A stretch of DNA of 28,202 nt, from the NCBI GenBank assembly GCA_001579985.1, contig LRSR01001979.1, positions 1 through 28,202 of the forward strand, written 5' to 3'. The notes under the pieces are model-generated. The model was given only the letters and a program-made list of their open reading frames with translations, had not been told where the DNA came from and searched no databases. Of the stretch, positions 20,126 to 28,202 are shown one piece after another. Every line of letters starts with the position of its first letter. Within the stretch, counting starts at the first letter, position 1. Both the position numbers and the translations under genes were made by a program. This DNA is from Hypsibius dujardini. Lineage: Eukaryota > Tardigrada > Eutardigrada > Parachela > Hypsibiidae.

Positions 20126-20514
20126 ACATGGCTACAATTTTGGGTGGCAGAGTTCGAGCCATTAGGGTGGTCTGAGTTTGAGCCACTCTTGGCTAGTACT
20201 TGCCACTACTTTCTCTTGAGTCTTTGATTTAATGCCCGGTCCAGCGGAAAAATGAGATTGAACAAGCTGCTCTAAATTCGGCTAAAATATACAAATTCAA
20301 TCAATCGATCAATTGAGAAAAGGCTGCATGGTCAGCTGTGGTCAAGAGCGAGTGCGCGCGGTGACTTGATTTGGCTCGAACTCGGACCACCCTTTCTGGC
20401 TCGAACTCGGACCACCAATTCTGGCTCCAACTCGGACCACCCTTTCTGGCTCGAACTCGGACCACCATTTCTGGCTTGAAGTCTGCCATCCCAAAATTGT
20501 GGCCATAACTGTGA
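20126..20514 (+). repeat. Large imperfect inverted repeat in the ORP 3' UTR
   Basis: The left arm (about 20126-20190) contains GGCTACAATTTTGGGTGGCA and two GAGTT(C/T)GAGCCA units. The right arm (about 20373-20514) contains the reverse complement of both, with the 25-bp units amplified. The mRNA could fold into a long hairpin with a loop of about 180 nt. It may be a decayed mobile element, but clean ends and target duplication are not visible. Confidence 0.75.
20373..20486 (+). repeat. 25-bp tandem repeat, five copies
   Basis: Units start at 20373, 20398, 20423, 20448 and 20473 with GGCTCGAACTCGGACCACC and a variable AT-rich spacer. They form the right arm of the 3' UTR inverted repeat. Confidence 0.93.
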
Positions 20515-20825
20515 TACTCCTGTGATGTCGCGCGCGCAGACAACATTTCCCTCTCTCATTACTTTTGTCATAAAATAATTTAAATATTTATTCCACTCAC
20601 TGTTGGAATGCGTACAGTCGAATTGCGTCTGACTTGCGCGTTGGTGAGACTATTTTTTTCGTGTATAAAAATATTTTTTGCACGCTTCGCGCCTGTGCTT
20701 TTCCAGTTTCTCGGTTTTCCCCCAGCTTGTCTTCGGTAATATTTCTAATCTAATTTCAAACGGCTGCTTTCCTTCTTCCTTTTCTCACCTGTTTCCCAAT
20801 TGATCGTCTTCGTTTGTGCGGACCG

Positions 20826-20831
20826 AATAAA
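20826..20831 (+). promoter_or_regulatory. Candidate polyadenylation signal of the ORP gene
   Basis: This is the first AATAAA after the ORP stop codon, about 730 bp downstream. It is followed by T-rich sequence. I find no earlier AATAAA or ATTAAA in the 3' flank. Confidence 0.6.
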
Positions 20832-20859
20832 AATGTTCTATCGAGGAGAAACCTTAACG

Positions 20860-21650
20860 TCTTATTTTATATTAACCAAAAACGATTTTTTCTTTAAAAT
20901 AACATTTAATTTATAATTTAATTTTTTTATATTTATATGTTTATATATTATTTATTTATTTAAAATGCAAAATTATGGTTTGGATTAATTTTGTTTAAAT
21001 CGAAAATTTGAAATTAAATTAAACCACACATTTTTTTATTTTGGCAAAAGGTGATTTTAAATCTTAATTGAAATCATTGTATACAAAATGAAAATGAATG
21101 AAATTCAATCTAATTTAAATCCTTTAAATTAAATTCCATATTTTTAGTCTATCAACACAATACTAATATTAAGCACAACCCTGAATTTGTCTTAATCCTC
21201 AGCCAAAATTGATTTTAAATTAAATTAAAATAAGTTGGATTTAAATTAAATTAAAATTAATTTGATTTTAAATAAAATGCCTGTTTTCGGAAACTTTAAA
21301 ACATATTACAAAATTAATCTAAACAACGCTAGTTGGAATATTTATATTTATATAAAGTCAGCTATTCGTTATAATTAACTATATTTCAAAGATTAAAAGT
21401 ATATTTACAGTTTTATTAAAATTAATTATTTTCTCTTTAAAACAAATTTTTTTTCTATTTATTCAAATTAGGAAATTACGATTGTGACATTCTATTTTTC
21501 AAAATTTGTTCGCTAGGCAATATTTTATTTTAACTATTTTAATGAGATATATTTAACTGACTAAAAATATTGTCGTAGTTTTAGTGAAATGCATTTACAT
21601 TATTACCATTAAATAAATCTGTATTTGTGTCCGCTCTGCACCAGCAAATC
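20860..21650. other. AT-rich intergenic block
   Basis: Strongly AT-rich sequence with recurring TTTAAATTAAATTAAA-type words and few CpGs. No open reading frame of interest or RNA gene is visible. Confidence 0.8.
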
Positions 21651-21934
21651 TTTTCCGCAGCAAACACAATTTACCAAAACACACAGGAATATATTTAAAA
21701 GGTGATTCGCACATAAAAGTGGGACACCTGCTCCTCCAGCCAACTGCACCCCAATCTGACCCCACACCCTTCTTCCACCATTCTTCCATAATTGCTAGAT
21801 ACTCGATGCTGTTTATTAGCCGCACTTTCCCGAGACTTCATGAAAGAGACATAACAAACCTCATTCAGGCACATCCGGCGGTCTAAAAGTCCGGCCCCCT
21901 TCCCGAACAGCTGCTCTGTCTGATCAGTGACTGA

Positions 21935-22071
21935 CCACAGACACCACAGACAACACACCACAGACACCACAGACAACACACCACAGACACCACAGACAAG
22001 ACACCACAGACAGCACAGACAGCACAGACAAGACAGCACAGACAGCACAGACAAGACACGACAGACAGATC
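21935..22071 (+). repeat. Compound ACCACAGACA/GCACAGACA minisatellite
   Basis: Tandem CACCACAGACAACA-type units pass into AGCACAGACAAGAC-type units, ending at a run of about a dozen C residues near 22074-22086. It appears to be a derivative of the CAGA repeats. Apparent minus-strand reading frames through it are composition artefacts. Confidence 0.9.
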
Positions 22072-22086
22072 CGCCCCCCCCCCCGA

Positions 22087-23386
22087 AGCCGATCCCACTT
22101 TCCCCGAAGCAAAAGATAATCCAGTCTTCCAGACACGACCACTGACTAGATGCAAACAGAGAGGCACACTCCAAAAGGCACCGCCCCACATTTCACGCTT
22201 GTCTGTCTGTATGTCTGTCTATCTGTCTGTCTGAGACGGAAACGCAAAGAGATTAAATTTCTCGTTAATTCAGTCATCCATCCCATCACAGGCAGTTAAC
22301 ATACCGCACTGTCCACAAGACCAGCAACGAAATTTAATCTCATCACTTGTTGCTGATACTCCTTTATCTTAAGCTCCTCTCTTCCTGCCAGGCAGTCAGA
22401 CAAATCCCGAATATGGATCATTCCACGCGACATTTTTCCACGGAAACGCGACCTACACCTCTCGCAGACAATGGTCCTCTCTGTCTGTCTGTCTGTCTGT
22501 CTGTATATTTATGCAGAATTTTCGTGTCTCTCTGTCTGCCCTATAAACTGGAGTGGTCACTTTGAACTGCCCGAGAGAAAGCGCCTGTTCACTTTACAGT
22601 ACGAGCACTCCTCCTTGCCTCTCTGAATAATCTCTTTCCTTGCCTCTGTCTCTCGTGTCTCTCGTTTGTAGCTGATTGTCATCGCCCCTCACAACCCCAA
22701 CAGTCACCTCATTGTTCCCTTCATTTTCATCACGTCTACTTTATTTTGCGGATCCAGTCAGAGGAGCCAGACAAACAGCAGCTGTAACTCAAGCCGTGTT
22801 TGGAACACCCTTCACATCTCCCTTCCCCTCCACACATTTTTATTTTGCCTCAAAATACATTTCATCATCCATTTGCCCATTTCAGACGCGCAGACAGACA
22901 GACAGACACTTGATTGGATTACAGACAAAACAGACACATTTGTATTTTTCAACCGGATAATATTTCGTGTCTCAATTCAGACACAGACAGACAGACAGAC
23001 AGACAGCACTATGGAGTTCATAGCTCCCGCTGTGGATTAATCTCCCTTCCCTGCCCTCCTGCCGTTGGAGAACGGTTTTTCTACAAGGCTTCCAACGCGT
23101 CCTCTTTTCATATCCCTCTCTGCCGTTTTGCTACACAATATTTCCGGAGTATTTACTTTATCAAGAGAATCATCGAGATCGATTATCAAATTTTAAACGC
23201 TTCTCCCGCTTGTCTGTCTGACTGTCTGTCTGTCTGTCTGACAGTCAGCCAGTCAACAGAGAGCTTCTTCTGCCTGACTGCCTGACACTCGCTCGCACTG
23301 CAATCCGGAGCAAATCGTCATCTCGCGTGAAAACGTACATTCCCACGGGACTTTGAAAAGGCGTGTTGCCGCATATAAGGCGAGCG
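22087..23386. other. Intergenic stretch with short tetranucleotide tracts
   Basis: Small TCTG or CAGA tracts lie at about 22200-22233, 22483-22505, 22888-22908, 22978-23008 and 23209-23245. The rest is pyrimidine-rich unique sequence. I see no supported gene, though small exons cannot be excluded. A TATA-like CATATAAGG lies near 23372, close to the candidate exon at 23387. Confidence 0.6.
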
Positions 23387-25448
23387 ATGATGAGAGTCGA
23401 TATTTTTCGCTCCTTTGGCGGCGCTGGTTTGAGGGACAGTTTTATGGGGAGACGCGATCGCGAGACGGCTAATAATTACCCCGTGGAGACCCAGTTGTAT
23501 GCGGTGGCGGACCATCTCTACATGTCGCCGCATCCGCCTCCGCCTCCGCCGTTTCCGCCGAAAAGTGGAATTATGAAACTGATTCGGGACAAACTGCTTG
23601 GAGGTAAGGCAAAGTGAATTTGTAGCTGTTATCACATTCAGCTATACGTTACACGTTATACGTTAGATATGCGTCTAACTTGGAACGTTATTCAAGTGCC
23701 AAATTCCGAATCACTCCAAATTATTTTTTTTATTTAGACCAACTTTAATGATGAATATTAAAATTTATTTCACCGGTAAAGTCAAACACAGTTTTTTTTG
23801 GCGATTTTTTAAAGTTGATAAAACGCAGGAGGATTCCATTTGCTTTCACTGTAAAAGTCACGGTTTTTAGAAATAACTTAAAAACAATTATTTTGACGCT
23901 CCTCCATTCCGAATTCGATTTCGAGTCGAGTGGCATCGTGAAAATATTTTTCGGAGATCAGTCAGTGCAACGCACAGTGCGCGCAGTGCGCACCGCACAC
24001 TCCGAGCAAAACGTCTGGCCATTCTAGGGTCAAAAGGAGACTTGAAAATAGAAATGAACAATAAAAACAGGTCCTTAATAATCTGGCTAATTAATTAAGG
24101 ATAATGGCCAGAAGTTTGACATGGAAAAGTAATTGATTAAATAATTAATTATTAACATTAATTAATTAGTCTTATTACTTTCTTTCCACATTCTTTTCCT
24201 AAGTGCCTTACATCCCTTTTTTACTTTGCTTTTCTGCTGCTGTTTTACATAAATTTCCCGGCCCGTTTTGTTAAGCTTTCTGGTCTCCATGCTTCACCGA
24301 ATTGGTTGATTGGCTTGATTGGCAACCATTACGCTGAACCGAAATATGTCTATATTTCATGTCGGTTATGATAATTAAAAAAGTGGACAGTTGGAAAATG
24401 TAACGTTTTTCTATGACCCGACGAGGTTGTCTGACGGGACAAGTTTTGCATCGTGTCAAAAAAATTCCGTTGTAATCGCTACAAAAAATGTCCGAGATTT
24501 GTCTCCATTATCGTTCTTTGAGAACAAATTCTTGCATTAGGGTTGAATAATGCCCCAAGTAAAGGCTACATAAAATATAAAATATGTGCGAATTATTATT
24601 TTTATTTATATAAATATAAATATATACGTGTGTATATAATTGTATTTATTTTTTTTTCACTTTTATTTTACTTGGGAAAGAAATTTATTCATAATTATTA
24701 ATGTGCCCGTATTCCATTACTGTAGGACTTGCGAACCCCACGTGGACCAATTGAAGACTTTCAGAACACGTGTTTTCCAAAAGCCTTCTTTTAATAGCTA
24801 CAATCGAAATTATCACCCCGCATATTCCTACAATTGCAAACGATTTTATGGAGACGACTCCGATCGGATTTGGAGGGGATTGTAGAGTGTCACTAAACGC
24901 CGGAATTGATGCGCTGCTTGACTTGTAAAGGCTGACATTTCCGTCATACCCCGTCGAGTTGCATGTCAGGAAATTAGAAGTACACGCAAATAGTCAGACA
25001 AGCAGGCAGACAGACGGACGGACAGACAGACAGGCACACAGACACACAGACACACAGACACACAGACACACAGACACACAGACACACAGACACACAGACA
25101 CACAGACACACAGACAGACAAGCAGGCAGGCAGGCAGGCAGAGAGACAGACAGGCAGACAGGCAGACAGACAGACAGACAGACAGACAGTATGCCAACTG
25201 GATGAAATGATTGTACGCGAGAAAAGGTTTTCGTTGACTGAACGCTTTATCTATTCAGCAGCTACTTACTGTACATATAAAATTTCCAAATAAGGAACTT
25301 GTGAATTGGGAACTTTACAGTTCGGAGTTTCGTGAACAATCTGCTGCCTTTACCGACGATCGACACAAGAAGTTTGGAGACAGCGCTGTCTGCATTTTAT
25401 CGAGAGCATGAACTTGTGCATACTCTTTCTGATACTGCCTTACAGTAG
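23387..25448 (+). CDS. Candidate two-exon gene for a 114 aa protein, unrecognised
   Basis: Exon 23387-23603 begins with two consecutive ATGs, is CpG-rich compared with its flanks, and encodes 72 aa ending in a gtaagg donor in phase 1. It contains a proline run (PHPPPPPPFPP) of the kind bound by SH3 or EVH1 domains, followed by a basic amphipathic stretch. A second open segment, 25321-25448, follows a ctttacag acceptor, starts in the matching phase, encodes 42 aa with a Leu/Thr-rich helix-like composition, and ends at TAG. Joined, they give 114 codons plus stop. I do not recognise the product. Intervening exons may have been missed, and no AATAAA is evident soon after 25448. The first exon is more convincing than the second. 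Confidence 0.38.
23604..25320. other. Non-coding stretch, candidate intron of the 114 aa gene
   Basis: It contains an AT-rich segment with clustered TAATTA/TTAATTAA words at about 24083-24172 and an array at 24992-25189. Possible acceptors, for example near 24725, lead to quick stops in the required phase. Confidence 0.5.
24992..25189 (+). repeat. (ACACAGAC)n and (CAGA)n compound array
   Basis: About ten perfect 8-bp ACACAGAC units at about 25033-25115 are flanked by CAGA and CAGG units. The 8-bp unit looks like a CAGA dimer with one substitution that has been amplified. Confidence 0.95.
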
Positions 25449-25795
25449 ACTGAAAAGCATGGTGTGGATATGTTTGCATAACTGGATACACAGAAATATG
25501 CCCGAAAAGAAAGACACATTACAAACACACATGCGCTCACCGCACTGCGGACTCAAGAATCCATCTGCTGACCAGCTGTGTTGATTTTTGAGCGTTCTAC
25601 TTGGGCATACAAAAATATGCTTCTGGTACAGGAGTCGACAGCTTCCGGCGACTTCGGATTTTGATTTGAAATGTGTTCATGGCTACCGCAAAATGAGCGC
25701 AAAATGAGCGCAAAATGTGAGATTTCAGAGATTTAAAATATTTGTCGATAAAAGTGTAGCTCAGTTTTATGATTTGCCCCAAAAAAGGAATCTGA

Positions 25796-25880
25796 TTGTC
25801 TGTTTGCCTGTCTGCCTGCCTGTCTGCCTGCCTGTTTGTCTGCCTGTTTGTCTGTCTGTTTGCCTGTTTGTCTGTCTGCC

Positions 25881-25937
<57 letters not shown>

Positions 25938-25950
25938 GCCTGCCTGTCGA
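25796..25950 (+). repeat. (TCTG)n/(CCTG)n array
   Basis: Mixed CCTG, TTTG and TCTG units at the left give way to a perfect TCTG run of about 55 bp at about 25885-25940. Confidence 0.95.
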
Positions 25951-27070
25951 CCATTTTGTGTGTCTGCCTGTTTATTTTCTCACTGTCTCCTGGTTCGCTG
26001 TTGCGAAATTGCCTATAATGTTTTAGCATGTTCAGTGAACCGGGTTTAGTGACCGTGGAGCCGGTGCTTGAGTTCGCTGTTTGCTCTTTTTTTAATGTAG
26101 AGAGGGAGAGAGAGCGCGCGCCAATTCTCACGAGTTTGTTGATCCTGGCAGGATATCCGACTTACATTGCGGGGAGGCAGGGGAGCAAATTGATAAACGG
26201 CTTCCGGATATAGCTGTGCAGTGTGGGTAATTAAAAGTGTTGGAATTCCTGCGTTTAAACCGCCCACTGGATTATATTATTAAATTTTTCGGGGGTAGTG
26301 ACGACTTACAAGGGATCAATTACTAGTGTAACACTCCGATCGCCACAAATTTTTTTCCTTTAAACTCAAGTCCCAAAATAGGATTTTTAAAAATATAACT
26401 CACTGCGGAGACAGATTTGTTCGAAAGAAAAAAATTAAGGGATTTAAAAAAATTAATGAATTCGCTACTGCGGCAATTTTATTTTATCCTCAATTGTTTT
26501 GTTTTGTTTTGATGCAAACCAATATCAAATTAAAATTGGAATTGCTTCATTTTTTAATTTGAAAGATCTTTTGAGTTTCGAATGTTTTTCAAACCTCTGC
26601 AGCTGTTCGAAAATTTAATTTAATTGACTGATTAAAAAACTGATTGATGTAGAAACGGCATGATTGATTTATTGATTGAACGACTAGTTTTCAGAAGAAA
26701 TTATTTCCACCCTAGATAATGAATATTGGTCGACTAAAAAATATTATTAAATATTCTCAAGATGCTAAAACAATCATGAAATAATATTTTTTCTTAACTA
26801 GTTAAGCGTGAAAAAAAAATGTGATAGTATATTTTGAGTGGCTGTGACGTAGAGTAATATCTGTAGTGTTGATCAGAGGAGGAACCCGAACCGCGCCGCA
26901 ACGAAAATCTGTCCGCACCAGGCGATTAATCTCACAAGTTAGACTCCTCAAGTGGACCCCGAGCGTGGGTGGAACCGTCCGACCGCGAGTTCCCACATTT
27001 TAGAGTCCGTTCTACGCATGCCAAGATGCATTAGCTAAAGTATGTTATCGAGTTCTTTCTTCCTCAACAA
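25951..27070. other. Intergenic, no gene recognised
   Basis: AT-rich sequence with no coding segment that has splice or start support on either strand. A GC-richer patch at about 26875-26995 is open on the minus strand for 64 codons but resembles nothing I know. Confidence 0.6.
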
Positions 27071-27077
27071 CTGCATT

Positions 27078-27089
27078 TATATATAAATA
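27078..27089 (+). promoter_or_regulatory. Candidate TATA box
   Basis: TATATATAAATA followed by GC-richer sequence. A start about 30 bp downstream would fall near 27110-27120, and an ATG lies at 27203. It is supported by sequence only. Confidence 0.35.
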
Positions 27090-27147
27090 CCGCGAAGCTC
27101 TCACGGAAAACCCGCAGCCCTCAATGTCATCTCTTATGTTGGGTACC

Positions 27148-27170
27148 ACCCCCTCCCCTCCCCTCCCGCC
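27148..27170 (-). promoter_or_regulatory. G-quadruplex-forming tract
   Basis: On the minus strand, four or more G runs of at least three are separated by single A residues, which meets the usual G-quadruplex rule. It lies between the TATA box at 27078 and the ATG at 27203. Confidence 0.5.
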
Positions 27171-27202
27171 ATGTGGTGGGCGACCCAGGCGTGGAGTGAA
27201 AC

Positions 27203-27262
27203 ATGGTTCATCGCTTGCTGCGCTTTAAAGGGGAAAAGAAACGATCTGCCCACTTAACTACC
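27203..27262 (+). CDS. Possible first coding exon, 20 codons
   Basis: A short open segment starts at the ATG at 27203, about 115 bp after a TATA box. It encodes a basic 20-residue peptide and ends at a possible gtatat donor that is followed almost at once by a CAGA array, as seen in introns elsewhere in this window. There is no homology support and no downstream exon found, so this is weak. Confidence 0.15.
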
Positions 27263-27278
27263 GTATATCTACTGACAC

Positions 27279-27310
<32 letters not shown>

Positions 27311-27318
27311 GGACAGGC

Positions 27319-27361
<43 letters not shown>

Positions 27362-27362
27362 T
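27279..27362 (+). repeat. (CAGA)n array
   Basis: A nearly perfect CAGA run with one CGGACAGG interruption, beginning about 15 bp after the possible donor at 27263. Confidence 0.95.
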
Positions 27363-28040
27363 TCGCTACAACAACAGTCATCCAATTTGTTACTGTTTTC
27401 GTACTGTCTGTGGATAAATCCAACGTACTAGTAGAAAATCGTACGAAGACGGTCTCGGCTAAGGGTTTCTCATGTCGACAGACGAGAGAGAGAGACCCTA
27501 CTAAATTAGTCGTATGGCTCCCGACCGCTTGTGTTGTGGAGCTGTTGAATGTGGGATGGTAAAGCGCTCTTTTTTATCCTGCGTCTCTCCCGTCACATGG
27601 ACGACTCATCGTCGTCACACACTTCACTATTTGTAGCTCTCATCCAATCTCATCTGCTCGCTGCTTGATTCCTTGTGATCCGATTTAATCGGCCTGATTC
27701 TTGATCAAACTCTGTGTGGTGCCTGTATTTATTGGTACAGTAATTCTTTACGGTTTATCCGCCATACTTTTTCCTTTGGTTTTGGGTCTTCGTGTGGGTT
27801 CGTCTTGTGTATTTGGGCTAAATTCTACACGCCGAGAGTGGGGGCGACCTACATTTATGTCTGGATGTCTACACAAGCAGCAAACGTTTTATTTCTGGAT
27901 GTAGATTACTGAAGTCTTTCGGACCGAAGGAATTTTTGTATGAATTTTCAAAGGTAAATCCTCTATGCTCGCGATAGTAAATTACCGAAATTTTTTTACC
28001 AAAAACTCAACCGAAAAAGCAACCGCATCACTGCACTGCG
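27363..28040. other. Unassigned right-flank sequence
   Basis: No recognised gene. A hydrophobic 67-codon plus-strand frame at 27701-27904 has no splice, start or homology support. Confidence 0.55.
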
Positions 28041-28041
28041 T

Positions 28042-28081
28042 GTCTACGTGTCTGTCTATCTGTTTGCCTGCCTGCCTGCCT

Positions 28082-28116
<35 letters not shown>

Positions 28117-28202
28117 TGTCTGCCTGTCTGTCTGTCTGCCTGCATGTCTATCTGTCTATCTGTCTATCTGTCTATCTGTCTATCTGCCTGTCTATCTGTC
28201 TA
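28042..28202 (+). repeat. (CCTG)n/(TCTG)n/(TCTA)n compound array at right edge
   Basis: A CCTG-rich block at about 28063-28112, with one TTCC interruption, passes into TCTG and then alternating TCTGTCTA units that run off the window. Confidence 0.95.

Noticed and set aside
21595-22189. Cys/Val/Leu-rich minus-strand frames
   Set aside because: Mostly the translation of the ACCACAGACA minisatellite. The non-repeat part has no recognisable motif.
24640-24885. 81-codon plus-strand frame with a possible acceptor near 24724
   Set aside because: It does not join in phase to the upstream exon. In the needed phase a stop comes after ten codons, and the composition is unlike known proteins.
24992-25189. 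Regular direct repeats resembling a CRISPR array
   Set aside because: The units are 4-8 bp microsatellite, without unique spacers, in a eukaryotic intron-bearing context.
24959-25210. Gln-Thr-Asp-Arg-rich reading frame
   Set aside because: It is the translation of the CAGA array, with no start, splice or conservation support.
26802-26996. Minus-strand 64-codon frame in a GC-richer patch
   Set aside because: No splice sites, start context or family resemblance.
27701-27904. Hydrophobic 67-codon frame resembling a membrane protein
   Set aside because: No start context, splice sites or neighbouring exon. A single hydrophobic stretch is weak evidence.
1-28202. tRNA, rRNA or other structured RNA genes
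   Set aside because: I looked for tRNA A- and B-box-like sequences and long conserved RNA cores and found none that fold convincingly by eye.

Overview
The window is eukaryotic. Its genes are split by GT-AG introns of about 60 bp to 2.2 kb, intergenic gaps are short, and nearly every gap or long intron carries (TCTG)n/(CAGA)n tetranucleotide arrays. It suggests an invertebrate. A lophotrochozoan, possibly a flatworm, is my guess, but nothing in the sequence fixes the taxon.

Layout. (1) 55-6843, minus strand: a 14-exon gene, running off the left edge, for a nuclear-looking protein of at least 842 aa with one chromodomain and a C-terminal coiled coil. I do not recognise the family beyond the chromodomain. 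(2) 6844-8172: a short intergenic region made mostly of three non-autonomous, TA-flanked inverted-repeat elements. One of them ends about 40 bp upstream of the chromodomain start codon. (3) 8173-9506, minus strand: a complete three-exon syntaxin-5 gene (317 aa), with a five-copy CACGTG array in its second intron. (4) 9507-10596: a head-to-head intergenic region between syntaxin-5 and the next gene. (5) 10597-20099, plus strand: a complete 17-exon oxysterol-binding-protein-related gene of the ORP3/6/7 type (962 aa; PH domain, candidate phospho-FFAT motif, ORD with EQVSHHPP). Exon phases chain perfectly. Its 2.2 kb intron 8 holds two more TA-flanked elements inserted back to back and two tandem arrays. 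(6) 20100-28202: the ORP 3' UTR with a large inverted repeat, then AT-rich and repeat-rich DNA. A possible two-exon gene for a 114 aa protein (23387-25448) and a possible TATA/G-quadruplex promoter near 27080-27200 lie here.

How the parts fit. Syntaxin-5 (ER-Golgi SNARE) and the ORP (lipid transfer at ER contacts) are both early-secretory-pathway genes and may share the divergent promoter region. The chromodomain gene has no evident functional link to them.

The most interesting structure is the arrangement of tetranucleotide arrays. Within each pre-mRNA, UCUG-type and CAGA-type arrays, which are mutually complementary, sit in introns on opposite sides of single exons or short exon groups. 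This could favour intron pairing, exon skipping or circular RNA. Transposon-derived DNA also appears to supply the chromodomain upstream region and the only nearby AATAAA for syntaxin-5.
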